From: RUG11237 sp045119215
GTDB lineage: Bacteria > Bacillota > Clostridia > Lachnospirales > Lachnospiraceae
NCBI GenBank assembly: GCA_045119215.1
Contig: JBGVDD010000266.1
Span: 1-64,000, forward strand
DNA: 64,000 bases
Reading direction: 5' to 3'
Numbering within the stretch: position 1 is the stretch's first letter; the number at the start of each line of letters is the position of its first letter. This document shows positions 25,948-34,955 of this stretch, piece by piece. Below the pieces are notes generated by a model. That model saw only the letters and a list, made by a program, of their open reading frames with translations. It made no database searches and was not told the DNA's origin. The translations under genes and the position numbers were made by a program.

Positions 25948-26949
25948 ATGGCATTTATTGATGTGATTAAAGACAGAGCAAGACAAGACAGAAAAACAAT
26001 AGTACTTCCAGAGACAAAGGATAAGAGAACTTTGATAGCAGCGGCACAGGTAATAAAAGAGGGAGTGGCTGACATTATCATGGTTGGCGTAGAAGAGAAA
26101 ATTTTAGATGGTGCCAACTGGTTAGATGTGGATTTAAGTGGAGTGAAAATTGTGGATCCAAGCACAACACCAAAGTTAGATGAGTATGTAGAGTTATTAT
26201 ACGAAACACGTAAGGCAAAGGGGATGACCAGGGAAAAGGCAAGAGAAATCTTATTAAATGACTGGCTTACCTTTGGGGTTGTGATGGTAAAGGCAAAAGA
26301 TGCAGACGGGATGGTGGCAGGAGCCTGCCATGCAACAGCAGATGTATTAAGACCGTCTCTTCAGATATTAAAGACAGCACCGGGAACCAAGCTGGTATCA
26401 GGTTTCTTTATTCTTGATGTGCCAGATTGTGAGTATGGACACAATGGAACCTTCCTATTTGCGGATTGTGGATTAAATCAGGACCCAACAGCAGAGGAAA
26501 TGGCTGCCATTGCAGATAGTAGTGCCAAAAGTTTCCGTAATCTGGTAGGAGCCAAACCAGTGATTGCTATGCTCTCCCACTCCACAAAGGGGAGTGCAAA
26601 ACATCCATTGGTTGACAAGGTAGTGGAAGCAACAAGAATTGCTCATGAACAGTACCCACATCTTACACTGGATGGAGAATTACAGACGGATGCAGCTTTG
26701 GTACCGTCCATTGGAGCATCTAAGGCTCCGGATAGCGAAGTGGCAGGACATGCCAATGTATTGTTGTTCCCAAATCTGGATTGTGGTAATATTGGATACA
26801 AATTAGTTCAGCGCCTTGCAAAGGCAGAGGCTTATGGCCCAATGCTTCAGGGAATTGCCCGTCCAGTCAATGATTTGTCCAGAGGATGCAGCGCCCAGGA
26901 TATCGTTGGTGTGATTGCTCTGACAGCAGTACAGGCACAGTTAGTATAG
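25948..26949 (+). CDS. pta: Phosphate acetyltransferase
   Basis: This 333-residue enzyme interconverts acetyl-CoA and acetyl phosphate, part of the acetate pathway that yields ATP in fermenting bacteria. Family blocks include TIVLPETKDKRTL, GACHATADVLRPSLQ, GTFLFADCGLNQDPT, AMLSHSTKGSAKH, DGELQTDAALVP and VLLFPNLDCGNIGYKLVQRL. The length suits the short, single-domain class. AGAAGGAG lies before the ATG. Acetate kinase normally follows it in related genomes but is absent here; the next gene is DUF177. Confidence 0.96.
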   Translation: MAFIDVIKDRARQDRKTIVLPETKDKRTLIAAAQVIKEGVADIIMVGVEEKILDGANWLDVDLSGVKIVDPSTTPKLDEYVELLYETRKAKGMTREKAREILLNDWLTFGVVMVKAKDADGMVAGACHATADVLRPSLQILKTAPGTKLVSGFFILDVPDCEYGHNGTFLFADCGLNQDPTAEEMAAIADSSAKSFRNLVGAKPVIAMLSHSTKGSAKHPLVDKVVEATRIAHEQYPHLTLDGELQTDAALVPSIGASKAPDSEVAGHANVLLFPNLDCGNIGYKLVQRLAKAEAYGPMLQGIARPVNDLSRGCSAQDIVGVIALTAVQAQLV

Positions 26950-26999
26950 GGAATATAAGCGTTGGTTCGTAAGTGCTTTGTAAAAAAATAAAAATTTGG

Positions 27000-27028
27000 T
27001 TGACAAATCAATCTTACGTGGATATAAT
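27000..27028 (+). promoter_or_regulatory. Consensus promoter for DUF177-rpmF
   Basis: TTGACA (27000-27005), exactly 17 nt, TATAAT (27023-27028). It is the only perfect sigma-A consensus seen in the window, fitting a ribosomal protein operon. Confidence 0.88.
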
Positions 27029-27054
27029 TGTTTAGGTGTGGATAGGAGACTATT

Positions 27055-27582
27055 ATGCAAATACATTTATCAGATATTTTATCTAAAGAAGGAAAAGTAG
27101 TTGAACAACAGGTAGATTTTGAAAAAGATGAGATGTCTTTTTTGGGAGATACATACAAAATACTTGAGAAAACTCCAGTGAATCTCAGAATTACAAATCA
27201 GGGTAATCAGGAGTTGCTGTTGGAGGCAGGTATAAAGTTAAAACTGGCAATTCCTTGCGGAAGGTGTCTGAAAGATGTGGAAACACAGTTCTGTCTTGAT
27301 TTTTCCCGAGAGGTGGATATGAAAGTATCCGATGAGGAAAGACAAGAACAGATGGACGAAGACAATTATATAGCAGGATACGAGCTGGATGTGGACGCAT
27401 TGATTGCGGATGAGATTGTTCTACAGTGGCCTATGAAAGTTCTCTGTAAAGAGGATTGTAAGGGACTGTGCACTGTCTGTGGGAAAAATCTGAACACAGG
27501 AGAGTGTGGTTGTGACAGAACAGTGCTTGACCCACGTATGGCAGCTTTCCTAGATATATTTGAACAATTTAAGGAGGTGTAA
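27055..27582 (+). CDS. yceD: DUF177 (YceD) family protein
   Basis: This 175-residue protein belongs to the YceD/DUF177 family, nearly always encoded upstream of rpmF and linked to 23S rRNA or large-subunit maturation. Four Cys in the C-terminal part (CKEDCKGLCTVCGKNLN, then CGC) and two in the middle (IPCGRCL) match the family's Cys-rich form. TAGGAG lies before the ATG at 27055. The stop is three bases before the rpmF ATG. Confidence 0.9.
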   Translation: MQIHLSDILSKEGKVVEQQVDFEKDEMSFLGDTYKILEKTPVNLRITNQGNQELLLEAGIKLKLAIPCGRCLKDVETQFCLDFSREVDMKVSDEERQEQMDEDNYIAGYELDVDALIADEIVLQWPMKVLCKEDCKGLCTVCGKNLNTGECGCDRTVLDPRMAAFLDIFEQFKEV

Positions 27583-27585
27583 CAT

Positions 27586-27765
27586 ATGTCAATTTGTCCA
27601 AAGAATAAATCTTCTAAGGCTAGAAGAGATAAGAGAAGAGCAAACTGGAAAATGTCTGCTCCAACATTAGTAAAGTGCAGCAAATGTGGAAAGTTAATGA
27701 TGCCTCATAGAGTATGTAAGGCTTGTGGCTCATACAACAAGAAAGAAATCGTTTCTGTTGACTAA
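27586..27765 (+). CDS. rpmF: 50S ribosomal protein L32
   Basis: This 59-residue ribosomal protein starts MSICPKNKSSKARRDKRRAN and carries a zinc ribbon with CSKCGKLM and CKACG. AAGGAGG lies eight bases upstream of the ATG, overlapping the end of DUF177. The four-Cys (zinc-binding) form is present, so this is the zinc-replete version of L32. Confidence 0.96.
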   Translation: MSICPKNKSSKARRDKRRANWKMSAPTLVKCSKCGKLMMPHRVCKACGSYNKKEIVSVD

Positions 27766-27882
27766 TGATTTCAAATCAAGGGTTTTCGGCATTTTGAGTT
27801 GGGATAAAGCTACTGTGGTATGGCCCAATTTTAACCCGGTTAAGACTGTACAATTAAATAGCTGGATATGATATTGTATGTG

Positions 27883-27915
27883 TAGGGATGAAGATTTTCT
27901 TCGTCCCTATTTTAC
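27883..27915 (+). terminator. Terminator after rpmF
   Basis: TAGGGATGAAGA pairs with TCTTCGTCCCTA (12 bp, one G-T pair, 3-nt loop) and is followed by TTTTAC. Confidence 0.88.
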
Positions 27916-28257
27916 TTTGGATTTTTCGTTGACATTATTTAGAAGATTTTGTAGAATAATCGTTATGTGTTTGTTCTTTCAAATTGGTAAACGAAAATAA
28001 CCGCCCCAGTCTACCAAACTAAGCGGTTATAATCTTTAATCATTATTTAATTGTTTGGGACTAACCGCTTGCTATACGGGTAGTACCTTTTCAATTTCAT
28101 TCTTCCATGTATTATTTTACACAAATTTTGTTATAAAGTCAATTGGAATTTTTCGATAAGAGAAAGCTTTGGAATTTTTCGATAAGAGAAAGCTTTTAAG
28201 GATAAAAATGCAAGCATTTATGAGAATTGCATTGGCTTGGAATAGTTAAAAAATAAG
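27916..28257. other. Gene-free stretch between rpmF and plsX with hairpins
   Basis: No convincing gene was seen in this AT-rich stretch. Bases 27994-28034 form a hairpin (ATAACCGCCCC ... AAGCGGTTAT). Bases 28060-28090 contain a second CCGC/GCGG-type element (ACTAACCGCTTGC). The pair of TAACCGC hairpins just after a Lys-rich frame end resembles the 3' region of type I holin-like toxin RNAs, but no toxin frame with a membrane helix is present. A 26-bp direct repeat lies at 28143-28194. Confidence 0.4.
28143..28194 (+). repeat. 26-bp perfect tandem direct repeat (2 units)
   Basis: Units 28143-28168 and 28169-28194 are identical and directly adjacent (TTGGAATTTTTCGATAAGAG at the start of each). 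They lie ~65 nt before the plsX promoter. Confidence 0.9.
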
Positions 28258-28286
28258 TTGATTTCTATATAGACTTATAGTATATT
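28258..28286 (+). promoter_or_regulatory. Promoter for the plsX operon
   Basis: TTGATT (28258-28263), 17-nt spacer, TATATT (28281-28286). The leader is ~35 nt. Confidence 0.6.
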
Positions 28287-28327
28287 TTGTAATAGATTAA
28301 GAAGTGTAACAGGAAAGGGAGAAAGAC

Positions 28328-29359
28328 ATGCAGGAGATAGTAAAAATTGCTGTTGATGCCATGGGTGGAGATAACGCACCCGCAGAGATTGTAAAAGGAG
28401 CTGTGGATGCTGTCAATGAGCACAGTGAGATTCTTGTATATTTGGTGGGAGTTGAGTCTCGTATTCAGGAAGAGCTAAGCAAATACACCTACAACGCTTC
28501 ACAGATAAAGATTGTGAATGCCACAGAAGTCATTGAAACAGCAGAGCCACCGGTGATGGCCATTCGTAAAAAGAAGGATTCCTCAATGGTAGTGGGAATG
28601 AATCTGGTCAAAAGTGGAGGTGCAGATGCATTTGTATCTGCAGGCAGTTCTGGAGCAATTCTAGTAGGCGGACAGGTTTTGGTGGGCAGAAGTAAAGGTG
28701 TGGAAAGACCACCATTGGCACCTTTGATTCCTACAACAAAGGGAGTGTCCCTTTTGGTGGACTGTGGGGCAAATGTGGATGCCAGACCATCCCATTTAGT
28801 ACAGTTTGCAAAGATGGGCTCTATTTACATGGAAAATGTACTTGGGGTAAAGAATCCAAAAGTTGCCATTGTAAATATTGGAGCAGAGGAAGAAAAGGGA
28901 AATATGCTGGTAAAAGAAACATTTCCGCTATTAAAGAACTGCCCGGACATTAATTTTATCGGAAGTATAGAGGCTAGAGAGATTCCGCATGGTCAGGCGG
29001 ATGTCATTGTTTGTGAGGCCTTTGTAGGAAATGTAATTTTGAAGTTATACGAAGGTGTAGGTTCTGCGTTGCTTGGCAAGGTAAAGGAAGGGTTGATGAC
29101 TTCCCTGCGTTCTAAGATTGGAGCATTGTTAGTAAAACCGGCGCTTAAGAAGACTATGAAGTCTTTTGATGCGTCCCAGTATGGCGGAGCACCTTTGTTG
29201 GGGCTAAAAGGGCTTGTGGTAAAGACCCATGGAAATTCCAAGGCTTTGGAAGTGAAAAATTCAATTATACAGTGTATTACCTTTAAGGAGCAAAAGATAA
29301 ATGAAAAAATCATGAAAAATCTTGTAGATGAAATAGGGGACTCCTTGGGGGAAAAATAA
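28328..29359 (+). CDS. plsX: Phosphate acyltransferase PlsX
   Basis: This 343-residue enzyme makes acyl phosphate from acyl-ACP, the first committed step of phosphatidic acid synthesis with PlsY. The N-terminus IAVDAMGGDNAPAEIVKGA is diagnostic. VSAGSSGAILVGG, LLVDCGANVDARP and VVCEAFVGNV-type blocks follow (VIVCEAFVGNVILK). The length is normal. AGGAAAGGGAG lies before the ATG. It is the first gene of plsX-acpP, a lipid synthesis unit. No FapR gene is present in the window. Confidence 0.96.
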   Translation: MQEIVKIAVDAMGGDNAPAEIVKGAVDAVNEHSEILVYLVGVESRIQEELSKYTYNASQIKIVNATEVIETAEPPVMAIRKKKDSSMVVGMNLVKSGGADAFVSAGSSGAILVGGQVLVGRSKGVERPPLAPLIPTTKGVSLLVDCGANVDARPSHLVQFAKMGSIYMENVLGVKNPKVAIVNIGAEEEKGNMLVKETFPLLKNCPDINFIGSIEAREIPHGQADVIVCEAFVGNVILKLYEGVGSALLGKVKEGLMTSLRSKIGALLVKPALKKTMKSFDASQYGGAPLLGLKGLVVKTHGNSKALEVKNSIIQCITFKEQKINEKIMKNLVDEIGDSLGEK

Positions 29360-29386
29360 TATATAAAGTGAGAAAGGAAGAATATT

Positions 29387-29617
29387 ATGGAATTTGAAGC
29401 ATTACAGAAAATTATAGCAGAGGTATTAAATGTAGACCCAGACGAGATTACATTAGAAACTACATTTGTAGATGATTTGGGAGCAGATTCTTTGGATATT
29501 TTCCAGATTATTATGGGGATTGAAGAAGAGTTTGATATTGAGATTCCACAAGAAGATGCAGAAAAAATCATTTCTGTTGGGGATGCAGTAGAGCAGATAA
29601 AAAGTGCAACAAACTAA
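29387..29617 (+). CDS. acpP: Acyl carrier protein
   Basis: This 76-residue acidic protein carries growing fatty acids. The phosphopantetheine attachment Ser lies in DDLGADSLDIF (Ser in the DSL motif, ~residue 36). GAAAGGAAG precedes the ATG. It lies 27 nt after plsX and is followed by a terminator with a ribosome binding site for rnc downstream. Confidence 0.97.
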   Translation: MEFEALQKIIAEVLNVDPDEITLETTFVDDLGADSLDIFQIIMGIEEEFDIEIPQEDAEKIISVGDAVEQIKSATN

Positions 29618-29645
29618 CATGAATCGATATAGAACCACAAAACGA

Positions 29646-29671
29646 AGAGCCCTGTCGAAACAGGGCTTTTC
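29646..29671 (+). terminator. Terminator between acpP and rnc
   Basis: AGCCCTGT-CGAA-ACAGGGCT is a tetraloop hairpin followed by only TTTTCC, so read-through into rnc is likely. Confidence 0.75.
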
Positions 29672-29696
29672 CGTGTAGAAAGGAAGTTAGCAAGAT

Positions 29697-30392
29697 ATGA
29701 ATCATCAGGGTGATTTAAGAAATCTTCAGGAAAGAATAGGATACCGGTTTCAAGATGAAAATTTGTTAAAACATGCGTTGACCCATAGTTCCTATGCAAA
29801 TGAACATAGAATGCCTAAACATAAAAACAATGAGAGACTGGAATTTTTAGGTGATGCAGTATTAGAATTAATTTCAAGCGAATTTTTGTTTCAGAAACAC
29901 AAAAACATGCCGGAAGGAGAGATGACAAAACTTCGGGCAAGTATAGTATGTGAGCCTACACTGGCTTTTTGTGCCAGAGAATTTGAATTAGGAGAGCATC
30001 TATTGCTTGGCAAGGGAGAGGCCCTTACCGGTGGAAGAGAAAGAGAGTCTGTTGTGTCAGATGCCATGGAGGCGGTGATTGGAGCAATTTATCTAGATGG
30101 TGGGTTTGCTAGTGCAAAAGAGTTTGTAGATCGATTTGTTTTATCTGATTTGGAACATAAGCAACTCTTTTTTGATAGCAAGACTATCCTTCAGGAAATG
30201 ATACAGAGTATGGAAAAGGTGGAACTAAGTTATGAATTGGTGGGCGAGGAAGGACCAGATCATGACAAACGTTTTATCGTACATGCAATCATAGGAAAGG
30301 ATGTAGCGGGAGTAGGAAGTGGCAAGACAAAAAAAGCGGCGGAACAAAAAGCTGCCTATGCTGCCATTTGCAAACTGAAAGAGCTGGAATAA
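29697..30392 (+). CDS. rnc: Ribonuclease III
   Basis: This 231-residue enzyme cuts double-stranded RNA, including rRNA precursors. The signature NNERLEFLGDAVLELI (~43-58) holds the catalytic acids and is followed by the second acidic site in VSDAMEAVIGAIYLDGG. The C-terminal ~70 residues form a double-stranded RNA-binding domain (KTILQEMIQ ... GSGKTKKAAEQKAAYAAI). GAAAGGAAG lies before the ATG. smc starts 5 nt after its stop, the usual rnc-smc-ftsY order in Firmicutes. Confidence 0.96.
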   Translation: MNHQGDLRNLQERIGYRFQDENLLKHALTHSSYANEHRMPKHKNNERLEFLGDAVLELISSEFLFQKHKNMPEGEMTKLRASIVCEPTLAFCAREFELGEHLLLGKGEALTGGRERESVVSDAMEAVIGAIYLDGGFASAKEFVDRFVLSDLEHKQLFFDSKTILQEMIQSMEKVELSYELVGEEGPDHDKRFIVHAIIGKDVAGVGSGKTKKAAEQKAAYAAICKLKELE

Positions 30393-30396
30393 TATT

Positions 30397-33300
30397 ATGT
30401 ATTTAAAAGCAATCGAAGTGCATGGGTTTAAATCCTTTGCAAATAAAATTGTATTTGAGTTTCATAATGGAATCACAGGTATTGTGGGACCAAACGGAAG
30501 TGGAAAAAGTAACGTAGCAGATGCTGTGCGCTGGGTGCTTGGAGAGCAGAGTGCCAAGCAGTTAAGAGGCGCCAGTATGCAGGATGTCATTTTCGCAGGA
30601 ACAGAGAACAGAAAGCCACTAGGATATGCGTACGTAGCCATTACCCTGGACAATGCAGATAAAAAACTGCCAGTGGAATTTGAAGAGGTTACAGTGGCCA
30701 GACGTGTTTATCGTTCAGGGGAAAGTGAATACTCCATCAATGGAAAAGCGGTAAGGTTAAAAGATGTCCAGGAGTTGTTCTACGACACTGGTATCGGTAA
30801 AGAAGGGTATTCTATCATTGGTCAGGGACAGATTGATAAAATTCTAAGCGGTAAACCGGAAGAACGACGGGAATTGTTTGATGAAGCGGCAGGAATTGTA
30901 AAATTTAAGAGACGAAAAGCCACTGCCATAAAAAAATTAGAGGAAGAAAAGAAAAATTTAACCCGTATCAATGATATTTTATCAGAATTGGAAAAACAGG
31001 TAGGTCCCCTAGAGCGTCAGTCAGCAAAGGCCAGGGAGTATTTAAAATTACGGGAAGAATTAAAAACTTATGATGTCAATATGTTTTTGCTGGAAACAGA
31101 CAGATTACGTCAGGAAATCAAGGCCATAGAAGAAAAAATCAAGATAGCTGAAAATGACTTGCTACAAAGCACCAAAGATTTTGAAAAAGCAAAAGAGGAC
31201 TATGAAAAAACCGGAATTCTGATAGAAGATATCAATGATAAAATGGATCAGGCCAGAGAGTCGTTGAATCAGGCTGCCTTATTAAGGGGAAAAATGGAAG
31301 GTCAGATTCAGGTGCTCAAGGAGCAGATACACTCAGAAAAAACTAACCGGGAGAGAGTAAATTCTAGAAAAGAGAACCTGCAAAAGGAAATCAAAGAGAA
31401 AGAAAATCAGCTGTTGGAACTGAAAGAACAGCGGGAAAAAATGCAGCAGGATTTGTTGGATGCAAGAGGTGGAAAGGACAAAGAATCTCAGGAATTAAAA
31501 AATCTCCAGGAAGAGATTGCCGGACTTAGTGAAAAAATAGAACAGGCCAAAAATGAGGCAGTACAATCCATGCAGAAGCACTCTGCTAATCAGGGAGAGA
31601 TTGCCAGATATGATGCCATGATGGAACAAATACAGATTCGTAAGGCAGAGTTAAGTAAACGTTTATTACAGGCAAAAAGTGAGGATGAAGAGCATGATGC
31701 CTTGATAGCGGACTGTGAAAGCGAGCTCCACCAGGTAGGGGAGAGTATTGCAAAGCTTAAGGAAAGTGGAAGAGAGAAGCAGGGAAGATTCAATGAAATC
31801 CAAGGCTTGCTGAAGGAAAAAAATGATGGGCTGAATCAGGCAAATATGAACTATCATAAAGAGAAGTCCAGATTGGATTCTTTAAAGAATCTCACAGAAC
31901 GCTATGATGGATATGGAAATAGTATTCGTAAGGTAATGGAGAAAAAAGATTCAGAGCCTGGGATTCATGGTGTGGTAGCAGATTTAATCAAAGTGGAAAA
32001 AAAATATGAGGTTGCTGTGGAAACTGCGTTAGGTGGAAGCATCCAAAATATTGTCACAGATAATGAGCAGACTGCAAAACGCATGATTCAGTACTTGAAA
32101 GAAAATCGTTTTGGTAGAGCTACTTTTTTACCTTTAACTAATATTGGAGGCGGAGAAGAGTTTAAACGAAAAGAGGCTTTGAAAGAAAAAGGTGTCATTG
32201 GGTTGGCGGATCAGTTAATCCAGACCGAAAAGGAATATAAGGGGTTAGCCAGATATCTTTTGGGAAGAACTCTGGTGGTAGATCATATTGATAATGCCAT
32301 TGCACTGGCCAAAAAGTTTTCTCACTCTTTAAGAATTGTCACTTTGGAAGGGGAATCTTTAAACCCTGGAGGATCTATGTCTGGTGGTGCCTTTAAAAAT
32401 ACAGGAAATCTTTTGGGGCGTCGAAGAGAGATGGAGGACTTAGAGAAGAGTGTAGAAGAGATACAAAAACAACAGTTAAAGCTTCAGAATGAGATTGTCT
32501 CTTTGCGAGAGGAACGAGAAAAACTAAGAGCTGAGATTGAAAGTCTGAAGGAAAAGCTACAGGAACAGTTTATTCTTGAAAACACTGCCAAAGTTAAGGT
32601 GGAAGAAGCAATCGCCAGAAAAGAGGCCAATGAGCTGGACAGAGTCAGCCTTAGGGCGGAGGCAATGGAAATTGAAAATCAGATGTCAGAGATTCGTCTG
32701 AGCAAGGAAGGCATTGAGACTGTGCTGAGAGAGGCGAAAAAACACCAGGATCTTTTAGAACAGCAGGTGAAAGAAAATCTGGATATTTTAAATCAGCGAA
32801 GAGAAGCCGAACAGAGTTTAAATGAAAAGGTGCGAAATGCAGAAATGTCTTTGTCTACCATGGAACAACAGGATGCATTTATTACACAGAATGAACAACG
32901 TATCAAGGGGGAAATCAAACGTTGTCAGGAAGAATTTGATGGACTTTCCACAGATGAATCCAGGTCAGAAGAAGAAATCCAACATAAAAAAGAAGAAATT
33001 CAGGCGTTGGAGCGCTCTGTTTCCCAGTCAGATACAGAAAAGGAACATCAGGCAAAAGAGATAGAAAACCTTTCGAAAGAGAAGGAACAACTGGCAAATG
33101 CACAAAAAGGGTTCTTTGAAAAGCGGGAGTCCTTATCTACACGAATCAGTGATCTGGATAAGGAGAACTATCGTCTGGAAGGTCAAAAGGAAAAGTTAGA
33201 GGAGAGCAAAGAGACCCAGGCATCTTATATGTGGGAAGAATATGAGCTCACTTACAATAGTGCATATGACTTGCGAAATGAAGAAATTGGGAATCTGTCA

Positions 33301-33957
33301 GAATTAAAAACAAAGGTGTCTGGTTTGAAATCTGAAATAAAGAAATTAGGGGATGTAAACGTAAATGCCATTGAAGAATACAAGGAAGTGGGAGAACGTT
33401 ATGAATTTTTAAATAACCAGAGAAATGATATTGTAGAGGCAGAAGCAGACTTAGAGGCCATTATTGCAGAACTTGACGAAGGAATGAGAATAACTTTTAA
33501 AGAAAAGTTTGAAGAGATTAAAATAGAGTTTGATAAGGTATTTAAGGCTTTATTTGGTGGCGGTAAGGGAACACTGGAATTGATGGAAGATGAGGATATT
33601 TTAGAGGCAGGGGTAAAAATTATTGCCCAGCCGCCTGGAAAGAAGCTGCAGAATATGATGCAGTTATCCGGTGGAGAAAAAGCCATGTCAGCCATTGCAT
33701 TATTGTTTGCCATTCAGAATTTAAAGCCATCTCCATTCTGTCTTTTGGATGAAATAGAAGCTGCGTTAGATGAGGCAAATGTAAATAAATTTGCAAAGTA
33801 TCTTCATAAGTTGACAAATCACACGCAGTTTATTATCATTACACATAGGCGAGGTACCATGGCGGTGACAGATAGATTATACGGTATTACCATGCAGGAA
33901 AAGGGTATATCTACCTTGGTATCTGTTAACCTAATTGAGGATGAACTAGACGAGTAA
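30397..33957 (+). CDS. smc: Chromosome segregation protein SMC
   Basis: This 1186-residue ATPase condenses and segregates the chromosome with ScpA and ScpB, which are not in this window. It has an N-terminal head with Walker A (GPNGSGKSN, ~32-40), a first long coiled coil (~170-500), and a hinge (~510-670, with FLPL and GGSMSGG blocks). The second coil and a C-terminal head follow: signature LSGGEKAMSAIALLFA and Walker B FCLLDEIEAALDEAN. The full length and all ATPase motifs are normal. No clear Shine-Dalgarno is seen in the 4-nt gap after rnc, so translation is probably coupled to it. Confidence 0.97.
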   Translation: MYLKAIEVHGFKSFANKIVFEFHNGITGIVGPNGSGKSNVADAVRWVLGEQSAKQLRGASMQDVIFAGTENRKPLGYAYVAITLDNADKKLPVEFEEVTVARRVYRSGESEYSINGKAVRLKDVQELFYDTGIGKEGYSIIGQGQIDKILSGKPEERRELFDEAAGIVKFKRRKATAIKKLEEEKKNLTRINDILSELEKQVGPLERQSAKAREYLKLREELKTYDVNMFLLETDRLRQEIKAIEEKIKIAENDLLQSTKDFEKAKEDYEKTGILIEDINDKMDQARESLNQAALLRGKMEGQIQVLKEQIHSEKTNRERVNSRKENLQKEIKEKENQLLELKEQREKMQQDLLDARGGKDKESQELKNLQEEIAGLSEKIEQAKNEAVQSMQKHSANQGEIARYDAMMEQIQIRKAELSKRLLQAKSEDEEHDALIADCESELHQVGESIAKLKESGREKQGRFNEIQGLLKEKNDGLNQANMNYHKEKSRLDSLKNLTERYDGYGNSIRKVMEKKDSEPGIHGVVADLIKVEKKYEVAVETALGGSIQNIVTDNEQTAKRMIQYLKENRFGRATFLPLTNIGGGEEFKRKEALKEKGVIGLADQLIQTEKEYKGLARYLLGRTLVVDHIDNAIALAKKFSHSLRIVTLEGESLNPGGSMSGGAFKNTGNLLGRRREMEDLEKSVEEIQKQQLKLQNEIVSLREEREKLRAEIESLKEKLQEQFILENTAKVKVEEAIARKEANELDRVSLRAEAMEIENQMSEIRLSKEGIETVLREAKKHQDLLEQQVKENLDILNQRREAEQSLNEKVRNAEMSLSTMEQQDAFITQNEQRIKGEIKRCQEEFDGLSTDESRSEEEIQHKKEEIQALERSVSQSDTEKEHQAKEIENLSKEKEQLANAQKGFFEKRESLSTRISDLDKENYRLEGQKEKLEESKETQASYMWEEYELTYNSAYDLRNEEIGNLSELKTKVSGLKSEIKKLGDVNVNAIEEYKEVGERYEFLNNQRNDIVEAEADLEAIIAELDEGMRITFKEKFEEIKIEFDKVFKALFGGGKGTLELMEDEDILEAGVKIIAQPPGKKLQNMMQLSGGEKAMSAIALLFAIQNLKPSPFCLLDEIEAALDEANVNKFAKYLHKLTNHTQFIIITHRRGTMAVTDRLYGITMQEKGISTLVSVNLIEDELDE

Positions 33958-33978
33958 AGGAAAAATAGAGGTGAATTC

Positions 33979-34911
33979 ATGGGATTTTTTAGCAGACTAA
34001 AAGAGGGTTTGACAAAGACGAGAGATAATATTGTGGCGGGAGTGGATGCAATTTTTAACGGTGCTTCAGAGATAGACGAGGATTTCTATGAGGAAATTGA
34101 AGAAATCCTGGTGATGGGGGATTTGGGAATCAATGCCACATCTGCCATTATTGAAGATTTAAAAAAGAAGGTGAAGGAACAGCGTATTAAGCAGCCCACA
34201 GAATGCAAACAGCTTTTGATAGATAGTATCAAGGAACAGATGCGTGTAGAAGAGACTGCTTATGAGTTTGAACATTGTCAGTCTGTAGTGCTGGTGGTAG
34301 GTGTCAACGGTGTGGGAAAAACCACAACTATCGGTAAACTGGCAGGAAAATTAAAGGATCAGAATAAAAAAGTGATTCTGGCAGCGGCAGATACTTTCCG
34401 GGCGGCAGCAGGGGAACAGCTTACAGAGTGGGCAAACCGGGCAGGAGTAGATTTGATTGGCGGCCAGGAAGGTTCCGATCCGGCCGCAGTAGTTTATGAT
34501 GCAGTTCAGTCAGCAAAGGCAAAGAATGCAGATGTGCTTTTGTGTGATACTGCAGGGCGACTTCATAATAAGAAAAACTTAATGGAAGAACTTCGCAAGA
34601 TAAATCGTATTATAGAAAAAGAGTATCCGGAGGCGCACAAAGAAACTTTGGTGGTTTTGGATGGAACAACAGGGCAGAATGCCTTGGCTCAGGCAAAAGA
34701 ATTTGCAGAAGTTACCAATATTACCGGTATTGTGCTTACTAAGCTTGACGGTACTGCCAAGGGAGGAATTGCCGTGGCTATCCAAAAGGAGTTGAACATC
34801 CCGGTAAAATATATTGGAGTGGGAGAACACATCGACGATTTGCAAAAGTTTAATTCCGATGAATTTGTGGATGCACTTTTCAATCGGGAGATAGAAGAAA
34901 AAGAAGACTAA
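33979..34911 (+). CDS. ftsY: Signal recognition particle receptor FtsY
   Basis: This 310-residue GTPase docks the signal recognition particle at the membrane for co-translational insertion. It has an N domain (~1-95), then the G domain with GVNGVGKTTTIGKLAGKL (~109-126), ADTFRAAAGEQL, DTAGRLHNKKNLMEEL, TKLDGTAKGG and GVGEHIDDLQKF. It lacks the long acidic N-terminal extension of E. coli FtsY, as is usual in Firmicutes. GAGGTGAATTC precedes the ATG. It is the last gene of rnc-smc-ftsY. Confidence 0.97.
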   Translation: MGFFSRLKEGLTKTRDNIVAGVDAIFNGASEIDEDFYEEIEEILVMGDLGINATSAIIEDLKKKVKEQRIKQPTECKQLLIDSIKEQMRVEETAYEFEHCQSVVLVVGVNGVGKTTTIGKLAGKLKDQNKKVILAAADTFRAAAGEQLTEWANRAGVDLIGGQEGSDPAAVVYDAVQSAKAKNADVLLCDTAGRLHNKKNLMEELRKINRIIEKEYPEAHKETLVVLDGTTGQNALAQAKEFAEVTNITGIVLTKLDGTAKGGIAVAIQKELNIPVKYIGVGEHIDDLQKFNSDEFVDALFNREIEEKED

Positions 34912-34955
34912 AATAAAAGTAATATAATAATTATAAATAGAAAGAAGACGAGCAT

